Positions 17,994 through 28,118 of a DNA stretch of 64,000 nt are shown here, piece after piece (position 1 is the first letter of the stretch; every line of letters starts with the position of its first letter). The stretch is from Asaia bogorensis (GTDB lineage: Bacteria > Pseudomonadota > Alphaproteobacteria > Acetobacterales > Acetobacteraceae). The notes below the pieces were generated by a model that was given only the letters and a program-made list of their open reading frames with translations, was not told the origin of the DNA and did not search any database. The stretch is from positions 186,001-250,000 of the forward strand of contig CAMBMS010000001.1 in NCBI GenBank assembly GCA_945868845.1, in the 5' to 3' direction. The position numbers and the translations under genes were made by a program.

Positions 17994-18844
17994 GCTAGCG
18001 GGCCACCCCAGCACCACCAACCTGGCCGCGACAAAACGGTCGCGGCGGCGCGCGCGGCCTCAGCGCTGGGATAGATACCGAAGCATGTCGCGCCCGAACC
18101 GCTCATGCGCGCCAGCAGGCAGCCATAGGTTTCCCCCATCGCCGCCAGCACCGCCGCGATGGCCGGGCAGAGCCCGATGGCGGCCGCCTCCCGATCGTTC
18201 CGTAGCCGGGAAAGATCGGACGACATCGTCGCCGCGCTCAACCACGCCTCCGGCAGCAATGCGTCAGGGGGGGAGAACGCACCGCCGCGCACCGCGAACA
18301 CATCTTTTGTTGCGAGCGAAACTCCCGGATTGACCAGTAATATCCCACAACGCGGCGGCACCGGCGCCTCGGACAGGATGTCGCCAATCCCGCTCATGCG
18401 GGTCGGCCGGCTGCCCAGGCAAACCGGCGTATCCGCCCCCAGCCGCACCGCGATCGCCAGCAGATCGGCGCGTGGGATATCGAGGTTCCAGAACCGCGAT
18501 AGCAACCGCAACGCCGCCGCCGCATTCGCCGATCCGCCACCGATCCCGGATGCCACCGGCAGATTTTTTTCCAAAATCAGCCGCGCGGCCGGCCGCATGC
18601 CTTCCCAGCGCGCCAAGGCCCGCCCTGCCCGCAGGACAAGATTATCAGTCTCCCCCTCCAACGCCACGGCGAATGGTCCAGTGAGTGAAAGCGAAAAATC
18701 TTCCGCCGGCTCCACCGCCAGCACGTCAGCAGCGCCGGCGAAAACGACAACGCTATCCAGCAGGTGATAGCCATCCGCCCGCCGGCCGGTGACATGCAGA
18801 AAAAGATTAACTTTGGCGGACGCCAATTCGCGCGGCATGGGCAT
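17984..18844 (-). CDS. ispE: 4-diphosphocytidyl-2-C-methyl-D-erythritol kinase
   Basis: GHMP kinase of the non-mevalonate isoprenoid pathway, 286 residues. ASAKVNLFLHVTGRRADGYHLL is the family N-terminal signature and LPVASGIGGGSANAAAAL the ATP-binding motif; MSGSGATCFGIY near the C-terminus is the third GHMP motif. It starts 15 bp after the TPR gene stop on the same strand, so it is the last gene of an ETF-QO/TPR/ispE transcript. Two ATGs are possible (18844, 18838). The final codons lie inside the palindrome that follows. Confidence 0.95.
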   Translation of the reverse strand: MPMPRELASAKVNLFLHVTGRRADGYHLLDSVVVFAGAADVLAVEPAEDFSLSLTGPFAVALEGETDNLVLRAGRALARWEGMRPAARLILEKNLPVASGIGGGSANAAAALRLLSRFWNLDIPRADLLAIAVRLGADTPVCLGSRPTRMSGIGDILSEAPVPPRCGILLVNPGVSLATKDVFAVRGGAFSPPDALLPEAWLSAATMSSDLSRLRNDREAAAIGLCPAIAAVLAAMGETYGCLLARMSGSGATCFGIYPSAEAARAAATVLSRPGWWCWGGPLARG

Positions 18845-18859
18845 GGTGCAAGCGCGCGC

Positions 18860-20578
18860 CTATCGCACGCTGCGCTCGGGGGGGAGGGGCTGGCCAGGTC
18901 CGGCTTCTTCCCGCAGCTTCGCTTCCAAACGGGTTTTTTCGTCCGGTTCGGGATTGAACAGCAAAGCCCGGCGCCATTGTACCTGCGCCTCCCGCTTGCG
19001 CCCGGCCGACCAGTAAGCATCGCCCAGATGGCTGTTGATGGTGGCGTCTTCCGACTGCAATTCCGCCGCGCGTTCCAGCAGCCGGATCGCCCCCACCACA
19101 TCCCCCTGGCGAAACACCACCCAGCCCAGGCTGTCGGTGATCGCGCCATCGTTGGGCTTCAACGCCATCGCCTTCTCGATCAGGCCACGCGCCTTGGCCA
19201 GGTTGGTGCCTTGATCGGCCCAGGAATACCCGAGATAGTTCAGAATATAAGGCTGGTCCGGCGCCAGCTCCAAAGCGCGCTGCAGATCCCGCTCCGCCTG
19301 GCGCCAGTCACGCGCTCGGTCATGCGCGATGCCACGGGCATAAAACAACGGCCAGGTGCCGCGCTTCGGCGCGCTGATCCGAGCGATCGCCTTATCATAG
19401 GCCACCACCGCCTCCGCATAGCGATATTTCTGCCGCAGAATATCCGCCTGCGTGGCATAAGGCTGCGGGCTGTCGGGATAATCGCGCGCCAATTGCTCCA
19501 GCTCGCGCAACGCCTCCTCCGTATCCCCACCAGATTCCGCCAGACTGGCCCGCCGCAAGCGGGCCATTCCGATCAACGGATCGTTGACGGAAACGGACGC
19601 CAGGATCTGGATCGCGGCACCGGTCCGCTTCTTCGCCCCCAGCATTTCCGCCATCAGCAGCCGCGCGGTGGTGAAATCCGGCCGCAGATCCAGCGCCAGA
19701 CGCAGCAACAGCAATGCGTATTCCCCGGCATCCTGCTGGCTGAAGGAATCGGCGAGGCCCAGATATATCTCCGCCACACCCTCGGCAGCACCGCTGACCA
19801 GGCGCTGGTCGGCCGCGCCGAGCAGCACCGAAACGGTAATCGGCAGTTCCTGGCCAGCCTGGCCAAGGCCGCGCAAGGTCTGGCTGGCCTCCGCCAACTG
19901 GCCCTGGCGCAGCTGCCAGCTGGCCACCGCCTGCGCGATGCGCAAACTGGTTACCCCACCCTCGGCCTGAACTTGCCGATAGAGCCGCGTTGCCTCGGCA
20001 TTTCGACCGGCGATATCGTTGATCAGCGCGGCATGCAACGCATACACCCCACGCATCCGCGGACCATCCTGCAACGGCCGCAGGATCGTCAGGGCGGCAT
20101 CGGCGCGCCCAGCGCCCAGTTGCATCCAGGACAGCAGCAAAGGTTGCAAGAGCTCTGTCACCCCCCGACGCGGCAAGGCGCGGATCCGGCTTTCCGCCAC
20201 ATCCCAGTTACCAGCCTTGATCTCCTGGTTCACGAGCAATAGCTGCGCCGCCTGCAGATCGGGCAACAACCGCGCGAGGCCCACCGCCTCCACCCGCCCG
20301 GCCAGCAGATTCGCGATAAAGGCCGGCTGCACCACCTCTGGATTTCGCGGCTCGGCGGCCAGAGCACGCAGCAATGCCTCCGCCGCGATGTCCTGGTCCC
20401 CCTGATGGGCGGCAAACCGGCCATGCAGGAAGGCCCCATAAATCCCACTCGCGAGGACCGGCCCAGACCGGCGCGACGGCAGGTTCGACAAAGACGGATC
20501 CGACGGCGCAGCGGCACAGCACATCAGGGCCGCGAGGGAAGGCATCGCCAGCCGGCGGAAAATGGTACGGTAGTGCAT
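18860..20578 (-). CDS. Tetratricopeptide repeat protein, exported
   Basis: The 572-residue protein starts with a signal-like segment (AMPSLAALMCCAAAPS, possibly a lipoprotein-type cysteine) and continues with a string of TPR helices. Clear repeat units are YAEAVVAYDKAIA, DWRQAERDLQRALELAPDQPYILNYLGY, NLAKARGLIEKAMALKPNDGAI and DVVGAIRLLERAAELQSEDATI. Such proteins are protein-protein scaffolds, probably periplasmic. The ATG at 20578 is preferred because the signal segment then lies at the N-terminus, although no strong ribosome site is seen; the frame is open to 20650. It lies between etf-QO and ispE on the same strand. Confidence 0.85.
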   Translation of the reverse strand: MHYRTIFRRLAMPSLAALMCCAAAPSDPSLSNLPSRRSGPVLASGIYGAFLHGRFAAHQGDQDIAAEALLRALAAEPRNPEVVQPAFIANLLAGRVEAVGLARLLPDLQAAQLLLVNQEIKAGNWDVAESRIRALPRRGVTELLQPLLLSWMQLGAGRADAALTILRPLQDGPRMRGVYALHAALINDIAGRNAEATRLYRQVQAEGGVTSLRIAQAVASWQLRQGQLAEASQTLRGLGQAGQELPITVSVLLGAADQRLVSGAAEGVAEIYLGLADSFSQQDAGEYALLLLRLALDLRPDFTTARLLMAEMLGAKKRTGAAIQILASVSVNDPLIGMARLRRASLAESGGDTEEALRELEQLARDYPDSPQPYATQADILRQKYRYAEAVVAYDKAIARISAPKRGTWPLFYARGIAHDRARDWRQAERDLQRALELAPDQPYILNYLGYSWADQGTNLAKARGLIEKAMALKPNDGAITDSLGWVVFRQGDVVGAIRLLERAAELQSEDATINSHLGDAYWSAGRKREAQVQWRRALLFNPEPDEKTRLEAKLREEAGPGQPLPPERSVR

Positions 20579-20654
20579 GGTTTTAGAGTAACAGCCAATC
20601 CGGGCCGCTGTCATGCGCGATGCGTCAAGATCGCCCAATAATTCGCCCAACTAA

Positions 20655-22337
20655 TCACATACCCCCGGGATAATTTGGCCCACCGCCGCCCTCGGGAGTG
20701 ATCCAGTTGATGTTCTGGGTCGGGTCCTTGATGTCACAGGTTTTGCAATGCACGCAGTTCTGCGCGTTGATCTGCAAGCGCGGCGCCCCCTCCTCAACGC
20801 CGATGAATTCATAAACTCCAGCCGGGCAGTACCGCGCCTCCGGCCCGCCAAAGCGCATGAAATTCACCTCCACCGGCACCGCTGCATCCATCAGGGTCAG
20901 ATGCGCTGGCTGGTTTTCCTCATGATTGGTGTTGGAAACAAATACCGAAGAATTACGATCGAAAGTCAACACTCCATCCGGCTTCGGATAATCGATGCGC
21001 GGCGCCCCGTCCGCCGCCATCAGGGTCTCATGGTCCTGATGCGTGTGATGGAGCGTCCAGGGCGCCTTGCCACGCAACAGATACGTATCCAGCCCGGCAT
21101 AGGCCATGCCGCCCCAGAAACCGAACCGGGCAAAGGCCGGACGGATATTGCGCACAGCGGACAATTCTTCCCACACCCAGCTCTCCCGCAGCCGCACTTC
21201 ATAGGAAACCGGCTCTACCTGCCGCCCGCCCGCCAGCGCTTCCGCCAGGGCCTCGGCTGCCAGCATGCCGGACTTCATCGCCGTATGCGTGCCCTTGATC
21301 TTCGGCACATTCACGAACCCAGCGGAACAGCCGATCAGCGCCCCGCCTGGAAAGGTTAATTTTGGAATGGACTGCAACCCGCCCTCGTTCAGCGCCCGCG
21401 CGCCATAGCCGATCCGCCGCCCGCCCTCAAAATGCTTTCGTACGTGCGGATGCGTCTTGAAACGTTGCAATTCCTCGAACGGTGACAGCCACGGATTTTT
21501 GTAATCCAAGCCGATCACGAACCCCGTGGAAACCAGATTATGGCCCAGATGGTAAAGAAACGACCCGCCATAGGTATCGGTCGATAACGGCCATCCCGTC
21601 GTATGCTCGATCAACCCAGCCTGATGGTTCTCCTTTGGAATTTCCCAGAGTTCCTTGATGCCGATCGCATAGGTCTGCGGATCTCGTCCGTCGCGCAGAC
21701 GAAACCGAGCGATCAGCTGCTTCGACAACGACCCGTGCGCCCCCTCGGCGAACAACGTATACGTGGCGCGCAATTCCATCCCGCGGGCAAAATTATCGGT
21801 GGGATTGCCATCCTTGCCGATACCCATATCACCCGTCGCGACGCCGACGACCCGGCCATCGTCAAACAGCACCTCGGCGGCCGCGAAGCCGGGATAAATT
21901 TCCACGCCCAAGGCTTCCGCCTGCTGGCCCAGCCAGCGGCAGACATTGCTGAGCGAAACGATGTAATTGCCGTGGTTCTTCATCTGCGGCGGCGTCGGCA
22001 GGCGCGTGGCGCGCGTTTCGGTCAGGAACAGAAACCGGTCCACCCTCGCTGGCGTGTCCAACGGCGCGCCCAGCGCCTTCCAGTCGGGTAACAGCTCGTT
22101 CAGCGCGCGCGGCTCTAGCACCGCACCGGAGAGGATATGCGCCCCGATCTCGCTGCCTTTTTCCACCAAACAGACAGATATATCCGGTGAAATCTGCTTC
22201 ATCCGGATCGCCGCCGACAGGCCCGACGGGCCACCACCGACAATGACAACATCGAATTCCATCGCCTCGCGCGGGATGTCTCGTGGATCGTCCTTCATGA
22301 CGCTTTTCAGAATTTCCCGCCGCGTATGTTCAGACAT
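20655..22337 (-). CDS. Electron transfer flavoprotein-ubiquinone oxidoreductase
   Basis: Monotopic inner-membrane enzyme of 560 residues that passes electrons from ETF, and so from acyl-CoA dehydrogenases, to ubiquinone. [17 protein letters not shown] is the FAD Rossmann motif; [16 protein letters not shown] and the [12 protein letters not shown] segment are typical; near the C-terminus CPAGVYE and [16 protein letters not shown] carry the four 4Fe-4S cysteines. Full length. It serves the dehydrogenases encoded at 13.7-16.2 kb. Its start faces the UDG-like gene. Confidence 0.96.
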   Translation of the reverse strand: MSEHTRREILKSVMKDDPRDIPREAMEFDVVIVGGGPSGLSAAIRMKQISPDISVCLVEKGSEIGAHILSGAVLEPRALNELLPDWKALGAPLDTPARVDRFLFLTETRATRLPTPPQMKNHGNYIVSLSNVCRWLGQQAEALGVEIYPGFAAAEVLFDDGRVVGVATGDMGIGKDGNPTDNFARGMELRATYTLFAEGAHGSLSKQLIARFRLRDGRDPQTYAIGIKELWEIPKENHQAGLIEHTTGWPLSTDTYGGSFLYHLGHNLVSTGFVIGLDYKNPWLSPFEELQRFKTHPHVRKHFEGGRRIGYGARALNEGGLQSIPKLTFPGGALIGCSAGFVNVPKIKGTHTAMKSGMLAAEALAEALAGGRQVEPVSYEVRLRESWVWEELSAVRNIRPAFARFGFWGGMAYAGLDTYLLRGKAPWTLHHTHQDHETLMAADGAPRIDYPKPDGVLTFDRNSSVFVSNTNHEENQPAHLTLMDAAVPVEVNFMRFGGPEARYCPAGVYEFIGVEEGAPRLQINAQNCVHCKTCDIKDPTQNINWITPEGGGGPNYPGGM

Positions 22338-22418
22338 CCGAATCCTCCGTCACGAATGGCGAACCTAATCAAGGCGGGGCGGTTGCGCAAAATTTCCGAA
22401 ACGGGCAGGAGTACGGCC

Positions 22419-23189
22419 ATGGACGCACTGGCCCTGCTTGCCCTGCAAATAGATTGGGGTGCCGATGAGGCGCTAGCGGGGCAGCCTGTCAACCGCCTGT
22501 CCACCGCCGCACCGCCTCTCCGTTCTGCCGCACCGGCCCAGGGAGCTGCATCCCACCAGCCGATCCCGCCTATCGCCGCACGCACGTTGGACGCCCGCAC
22601 GTTGGAGGAATGGCACGCAGCGGTGCGCGCCTTCACCGGCTGCACCCTGCGCGAAACTGCCACCAACCCAGTGCTGGCCACTGGCGAGCCATGGGGCGAC
22701 CGGCGAAGCGATCCGGCCGGCCGCCTGCTGATCATCGGCGAGCCCCCGGTGGCGGAGGACGATCGTAGCGGCCGGCCCTTCAGCGGCGCGGCTGGCCAGG
22801 TGCTGGACCGCATTCTCGCCGCCCTCGGATTAAAGCGGGAAAAAGTCCTGCTGGCCCCGCTAATCCCCTGGCGCCCACCAGGCAACCGCCCGCCCACCGA
22901 CGCCGAACTGGCGCAATGCCTGCCCTTGCTGCACCGGTTGATCGTGCTGAGCGCACCCCGATACATTGTCCTGACCGGGATTCTGCCGGTGCGCGCCTTG
23001 CTCGGCAGCGCCGCCAGCCTGCGCCGGCTGCGCGGACGCTGGGCGGAATTAAGCGTCCCCGATCTGGAAAATCCCATCCAAACTTTGCCGACATTCAGCC
23101 TTGCCAATCTGAAAACCGCGACCGAACGGCACGATGCCTGGGCGGATTGGCGAATGCTGAATCGCGATATGCAGGCTGGAAAACCTTAA
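22419..23189 (+). CDS. Uracil-DNA glycosylase-like protein, family 4 type, atypical motifs
   Basis: A 256-residue member of the UDG superfamily close to the proteobacterial form of family 4. GCTLRETATN, EDDRSGRPFSGAAGQVLDRIL, WRPPGNRPPT and LRGRW are conserved. Two functional motifs deviate: motif A is GEPPV (residues 108-112) instead of GEAPG, and the C-terminal HP(S/A) motif is replaced by FSLANL (226-231), losing the uracil-contacting histidine. It may have altered specificity or be inactive. The ATG at 22419 follows GGCAGGAG. It is divergent from ETF-QO. Confidence 0.82.
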   Translation: MDALALLALQIDWGADEALAGQPVNRLSTAAPPLRSAAPAQGAASHQPIPPIAARTLDARTLEEWHAAVRAFTGCTLRETATNPVLATGEPWGDRRSDPAGRLLIIGEPPVAEDDRSGRPFSGAAGQVLDRILAALGLKREKVLLAPLIPWRPPGNRPPTDAELAQCLPLLHRLIVLSAPRYIVLTGILPVRALLGSAASLRRLRGRWAELSVPDLENPIQTLPTFSLANLKTATERHDAWADWRMLNRDMQAGKP

Positions 23190-23306
23190 TCCCTGTTGGA
23201 TATTGTGACCTAAAGTTTCTGATCAGCGGTCAAATTGCCTAATTTATAAGCATACGTCACGGCACATCCCTTGCCTCATCTCGCATTTCTGTGTATCGCC
23301 CCCCCT

Positions 23307-25067
23307 ATGCGAGGGACCGGTCACACGATCTCCCGCCTTCCCGCCGCCCGGGCCGCCATGGCCGGGGCCGCAATTCTGGCAGGGGCAAGCTTCGCCTCCG
23401 CCGCGCAGGCACAACACACCCTGGCCGGGAATGGCGAAGAAACCGCCTATGCGGTATCACGGATCGCGCCTTTGGGCGGCGGGGTCGCGTTACCGCGCCC
23501 GCTCGCCCCGTCCCAAGTGGTCCTGGCCCGGCACATTTTCGCGAAACAGGCGAAAGGCAATCTGGCTGGGGCTGACCGCGACATAGCCGGCCTCGACAAT
23601 CCGCTATTGCTCGGCCATCTCCTGGCGGATCGTTATTTGGGCCGCTTCCACCGCTCCACCGCCGGGGAACTCGCCGTCTGGCTGGCCCGCTATGAGGCGC
23701 AGCCTGACGCCCTCGCCATCCACGCCCTGCTGACCCGCCGCCTACCGAAGGGCGCCACCAACCCCGCCCGGCCCGCCTTGGCGGCGTCACTGGCCCACAC
23801 CGCCCTGCCACTCGCCCCACCCGAAGAAATCGACCAGGCCATGCGTGCCCTGCCCACCGATGGCTCGCGCAAACACGCTCTGGCCGCGTTCCAGCAGGCG
23901 GAGAGAGCCCAAAGCCTGTTCGCGCAAAATCGCGATGCACAGGCGCTGGAGATGGCCGGCGCGGCCTTCCGCCGCGGGCCGGCGGCCGGGCAGGTCGCCT
24001 ATGCCGGCTATATCGCCGGCCTCGCCGCCTGGCGGCTGCAACGCCCCGCCCTCGCGCGGCAATATTTCGAGGACGCGGCGCGCGCCAAGTTGGCCTCCGC
24101 AGCCGTGCGCGCCGCCGCCGCTTTCTGGGCCGCGCGTGCCAACACGATCACCGGCAATCCCGCCGGCTTCACGCCCTGGCTGCAGCACGCGGCACAGGAG
24201 AACCGTACTTTCTATGGCCTGCTGGCCCAGCGCACGCTGGGCCAGCAGGCCGGTCTCGCCTGGCACCACGAAAGCCTGACCGAAGCCGACGTCGCCGCCA
24301 TCGCGGCCACCGCCAGCGGCGAACGCGCCTTCGCGCTGCTCCAAGTGGGCGAGACCCAGCGCGCGGAAGCCGAATTACGCCAGCTCTGGACCGAAAGCCG
24401 CGCCCTCCCCGGCTTCGAACGCGCGTTGCTACTCGTGGCGCGCGAAGCCGACATGATCGATTTCGCCGCCCAGCTCACCACCCTCCTTCAGGGCGCCGAT
24501 GGCCAAGCGCATGACGATGTGCGCTTGGCCCTGCCTCGCCTCGCCCCGCGCGGCGGCTTCCGGGTGGAAGCGGCGCTGGTGTACGCGCTGGCACGGCTGG
24601 AATCTAATTTCGACACCGCCGCGATTTCCCGCTCCGGCGCGCGCGGCCTGATGCAGCTGATGCCCGTCACCGCCGGCTACATCGCGCGCGATGCCGCCCT
24701 GCCACAGGAACGGCTGCACGATCCGGCGATCAATCTCGATCTCGGACAGAGTTATCTAATTTATCTATCGGAACGCGAGCATATCAGCGATAATTTAATC
24801 CGACTGCTCGCCAGCTATAACTCCGGCCCCGGCAGATTCTCCCGTTGGGTCGCCGATATTCGCGATAACGAGGACCCGGTGTTGTTTATCGAATCGATTC
24901 CGCAAATGGAAACACGATATTTTGTGCAGCACGTACTAGCCTATAGTTGGATCTATGCCGCGCGCATGGGCAAGCAGCCGCCAGGCCTGAACGAACTGGC
25001 CGCCGGAGCCTTCCCGCGCTTCGTCACGCGCGACCCCGCCCGGCACGGCGCCTCTTCTCGTAACTAA
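23307..25067 (+). CDS. Soluble lytic murein transglycosylase
   Basis: Periplasmic peptidoglycan lyase of about 586 residues. An N-terminal signal peptide (MAGAAILAGASFASAAQAQ) precedes a long helical superhelix, then a lysozyme-like domain with ALARLESNF (catalytic Glu about residue 432), GARGLMQLMP, and LASYNSGPGRFSRW. This order fits family 1A Slt proteins. The start is uncertain: no ribosome site is clear; the ATG at 23307 is chosen because it places the signal peptide properly, and TTG 23271 is an alternative. Confidence 0.9.
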   Translation: MRGTGHTISRLPAARAAMAGAAILAGASFASAAQAQHTLAGNGEETAYAVSRIAPLGGGVALPRPLAPSQVVLARHIFAKQAKGNLAGADRDIAGLDNPLLLGHLLADRYLGRFHRSTAGELAVWLARYEAQPDALAIHALLTRRLPKGATNPARPALAASLAHTALPLAPPEEIDQAMRALPTDGSRKHALAAFQQAERAQSLFAQNRDAQALEMAGAAFRRGPAAGQVAYAGYIAGLAAWRLQRPALARQYFEDAARAKLASAAVRAAAAFWAARANTITGNPAGFTPWLQHAAQENRTFYGLLAQRTLGQQAGLAWHHESLTEADVAAIAATASGERAFALLQVGETQRAEAELRQLWTESRALPGFERALLLVAREADMIDFAAQLTTLLQGADGQAHDDVRLALPRLAPRGGFRVEAALVYALARLESNFDTAAISRSGARGLMQLMPVTAGYIARDAALPQERLHDPAINLDLGQSYLIYLSEREHISDNLIRLLASYNSGPGRFSRWVADIRDNEDPVLFIESIPQMETRYFVQHVLAYSWIYAARMGKQPPGLNELAAGAFPRFVTRDPARHGASSRN

Positions 25068-25157
25068 CATCGGTATTTTGCGTAACCTTCATCTCGCCAT
25101 GACAGGTGAGCGCGGATCGGCTATGCTCGCTCCTTCACGGCGCACCGAGAAAAAACC

Positions 25158-25706
25158 ATGTCCCGCATCGATGCATCCCGTCCGTTCATCCCTGTTCATA
25201 TCGCCGTCCTCACGGTCTCGGACACCCGCACCCTGGAAACCGATACCTCCGGCGCCACCTTGGCTGAACGAATCGTCAAGGCCGGCCATGTGCTGGCTAC
25301 ACGCCACATCGAAAAAGACGATGTTAGTGCCATAGAACCGCATTTGCGTGCCTGGATTGCCGACCCCGGCATCGATGTGGTGATCACCACCGGCGGCACC
25401 GGCATTACCGGGCGCGACGTCACTCCCGAAGCCTTCGACCGCGTTCTGGAAAAACGCATCGAAGGATTTGGCGAGCTGTTCCGCATGTTAAGTTATCAAA
25501 AAATCGGCACGTCCACGATGCAGTCGCGCGCTATCGCCGGCGTCGCCGGTGGCACGTATCTGTTCGCCCTACCCGGCAGTTCCGGCGCCGTCAAGGATGG
25601 CTGGGACGATATTCTCATGCATCAACTCGACAATCGATTTCGCCCCTGCAACCTCGTCGAATTAATGCCGCGTCTGCAGGAACATCTGAAGCCGGTTGCG
25701 GAATAG
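25158..25706 (+). CDS. moaB: Molybdopterin adenylyltransferase/MoaB family protein
   Basis: A 182-residue MoCF-type protein for molybdenum cofactor synthesis. The conserved core is VVITTGGTGITGRDVTPEA, and LPGSSGAVKDGWDDIL is the second MPT-binding segment. The length suits MoaB rather than gephyrin-like MoeA. It stands alone between slt and a Bug gene, with no other moa or mob genes in the window. Confidence 0.92.
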   Translation: MSRIDASRPFIPVHIAVLTVSDTRTLETDTSGATLAERIVKAGHVLATRHIEKDDVSAIEPHLRAWIADPGIDVVITTGGTGITGRDVTPEAFDRVLEKRIEGFGELFRMLSYQKIGTSTMQSRAIAGVAGGTYLFALPGSSGAVKDGWDDILMHQLDNRFRPCNLVELMPRLQEHLKPVAE

Positions 25707-25801
25707 CTTTACTTCAATCCAGAAACCTCTTGCCCCCCCCCTAAGCGGCCCCTAGAATGAGTGGCATCAATAAAAACAATACGCCACAGGGGGAGCTAAC
25801 G

Positions 25802-26791
25802 ATGCTGAACATACGCCATGTATCCCGTTTTATCTACGCCGCCAGTCTGCTAGCCAGCGGGATCGTCGCCACCACCACGCCCGCCGCCAGCCAACCCGCA
25901 GACATCTGGCCCAGCAAGCCCGTGCGCATCATCGTCAATTTTGCCCCCGGCGGCTCCACCGACAATGCCACCCGCCCCTTCGCGGATCGGTTGTCGCGCG
26001 CGCTCGGCCAGCAATTCGTCATCGAGAACAAGCCCGGCGCATCCGGCACCATCGGGGTCGAACTTGGCACCAAATCCCCCCAGGATGGCTATACCTTCTT
26101 CGTCACCGGCGCGCCTGTCGTCACCGTAATACCGCAAGCACGCAAAGTTTCTTGGGATCCGTTCAAGGACATGGCGCCGGTTGCCTATTACGCCGACTAC
26201 ACGATGGTGATCGCGGTAAATAATACTCTGCCGGTCACCTCGATCAAGGAGCTTGCATCCTATGCGAAACAAAACCCCGGCAAGCTGAATTGCGGTTCTG
26301 CCGGGCTTGGCACCTTGACGCATGTGGTCTGCGAAAGCCTAAAACGCTCCGGCGGTATCGACACCTTGCACGTGCCCTATCGCGGCGGCGCGGACGCGCT
26401 GAACGACTTCCTCGCTGGCATCACGCAAATCCATTCAGAACCCAATGTGCTGCCCCATATTAAGGCCGGCAAGGCCCGCATGCTGGCGGTGGTGGACCGA
26501 GTGCGCCACCCCGATTACCCCGCCATACCGATGATCAAGGAAATCTATCCGGATATCGATATCGTCGGCTGGTTCGGTATGTTCGTGCCCACCGGCACGC
26601 CGCCGGCGATCATCAAGCGCATGAGCGAGGAAATGGCGAAGATTTCCAAGGCCCCCGATTTGAACACCCAGTTCCTGGGCCTCGCTTTGCGCCCCAACGG
26701 CGGCAGCCCGGAAGAACTCGCCGCCATCCTGCGCAAGGATTACGACCTCTACGGCAAGCTGGTGCGGGAGCTCAATCTCCGCCTGGATTAA
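25802..26791 (+). CDS. Bug/TctC family periplasmic solute-binding protein
   Basis: A 329-residue secreted binding protein with a signal peptide ending near ATTTPAASQPADIWPSKPV. Fingerprints are WPSKPVRIIVNFAPGGSTDNATR, IENKPGASGTIGVE, GSAGLGTLTH and VPYRGGADALN. The ATG at 25802 follows GGGGAG and is preferred over an upstream ATG at 25757. Its stop overlaps the stop of the convergent MFS gene. The ligand is unknown, probably a small carboxylate. Confidence 0.92.
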   Translation: MLNIRHVSRFIYAASLLASGIVATTTPAASQPADIWPSKPVRIIVNFAPGGSTDNATRPFADRLSRALGQQFVIENKPGASGTIGVELGTKSPQDGYTFFVTGAPVVTVIPQARKVSWDPFKDMAPVAYYADYTMVIAVNNTLPVTSIKELASYAKQNPGKLNCGSAGLGTLTHVVCESLKRSGGIDTLHVPYRGGADALNDFLAGITQIHSEPNVLPHIKAGKARMLAVVDRVRHPDYPAIPMIKEIYPDIDIVGWFGMFVPTGTPPAIIKRMSEEMAKISKAPDLNTQFLGLALRPNGGSPEELAAILRKDYDLYGKLVRELNLRLD

Positions 26792-27981
26792 CTCCGCCGG
26801 TAACTTTCCGGCGCCATGATCGCGAATAACAATCCAACACTGCCCAGCAATATGGCAGAGACGACCAGCGCCACCTCCGGCCCGTACCCGTCCGCCAGCA
26901 AGCCCAACAGGATCGGCCCGGCGACATAACCCGCGTCGCCGGCCATCCGATGCACGCTCATCGTCGTCGCATTCAACCCCGGCGGTGCGCAATCCGCCGC
27001 ATAAGCCGCCGGCGCCGCGCCACCAATCGCACTCGCTACGCCCCAGACCAGACACGCCACCATGAACCACGGCGCCGAGGGTGCAAAGCAGAACAGCAGC
27101 ATCGACACCCCGGCAATCATCGACGCCGGCCAGATCACCACCTTGCGCCCAAAGCGATCCAACAGCATGCCTGCGGGATAAATGGCCAGTAGCCCCGCCA
27201 CGCTGCCCGCAGCCAACCCGAACCCGATCGTCGTCACCGACAGTCCCAGCCTGTCATTCGCAATCAGCGGCACCAAACTAAACAACCCTCCGGTACGCGC
27301 CACCGCGTTAATAAATGCCACCAGACACACAAGAACATAGCCCATCTGCCGCCCCAGCTGGCGCAGCTGCGCCCGATAGGATGGTCCCTCGCCCGGCGCA
27401 TGCACGCGCCTGTCCCGTGCCATCTCCCGCGTCTCTCCCACCGCAAACCAGGCGAGGGCCCCGGCCACTAATCCGGCGAAAGTATAAGCCCAGAACGGAG
27501 CGGTTAGGCCGAAATGCGCTGCCAATAACCCACCCGGCAACGGCCCGATGCCGACGGCAAAAATAAATGTCCCCTGATAGATCGCCATCATCCGCCCGCG
27601 CCGCTCCGGCGTGGTAATATCTGCCAGCACGATCTGTCCGGTGGTGACAATCAATCCCGCGCCCGCCCCGGCTATGAAGCGCGCCACAATGAATTCCGGA
27701 TAACTCACCGCCAAAGCGGACCATAAATTTCCGGCCGCCGTGATCAGCCCACCCAGCGCCAAGGCCTTGCGCCGTCCCATCCGATCGGACATCTGTCCGG
27801 CCGGTGCGGCGACGCAAAACCGCGCCAACCCATAAATCCCCACCGACAGGCCGATCGCCGAGGCCGACACCCCGAACGACGCTGCATATAGTGGCAAGGA
27901 CGGCATGACACCGCCAAACCCCAACTGGTTGATGGCCGTCAGCACGCACATCCACAGCAAGATCCGCCGTTCCGGGCTCAT
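26788..27981 (-). CDS. Major facilitator superfamily transporter
   Basis: Inner-membrane protein of about 397 residues with 12 predicted segments. MFS signatures are GIYGLARFCVAAPAGQMSDRMGRRKAL in loop 2-3 and AGMLLDRFGRKVVIW in loop 8-9. It resembles multidrug or sugar-efflux MFS proteins; the substrate cannot be told. An in-frame TTG at 28008 could give nine more residues, but neither start has a clear ribosome site. The TAA lies in TTAA and overlaps the stop of the convergent Bug gene. Confidence 0.88.
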   Translation of the reverse strand: MSPERRILLWMCVLTAINQLGFGGVMPSLPLYAASFGVSASAIGLSVGIYGLARFCVAAPAGQMSDRMGRRKALALGGLITAAGNLWSALAVSYPEFIVARFIAGAGAGLIVTTGQIVLADITTPERRGRMMAIYQGTFIFAVGIGPLPGGLLAAHFGLTAPFWAYTFAGLVAGALAWFAVGETREMARDRRVHAPGEGPSYRAQLRQLGRQMGYVLVCLVAFINAVARTGGLFSLVPLIANDRLGLSVTTIGFGLAAGSVAGLLAIYPAGMLLDRFGRKVVIWPASMIAGVSMLLFCFAPSAPWFMVACLVWGVASAIGGAAPAAYAADCAPPGLNATTMSVHRMAGDAGYVAGPILLGLLADGYGPEVALVVSAILLGSVGLLFAIMAPESYRRS

Positions 27982-28118
27982 GCGCGAAACAGGCCGGGCA
28001 GCAGGCAAGACACAGCTAAAAAAATCACGAACATGGCAATCCCATGCGCCACGATGGGCGTGGCGGGCAAGCTATGGCAGGGTGTACGCCCAACACACCG
28101 CAGAAAACCGAGTCTCGC

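Noticed and set aside
18764-20242. Long plus-strand open frame opposite the TPR gene
   Set aside because: It is an antisense shadow; the minus strand shows clear TPR repeats.
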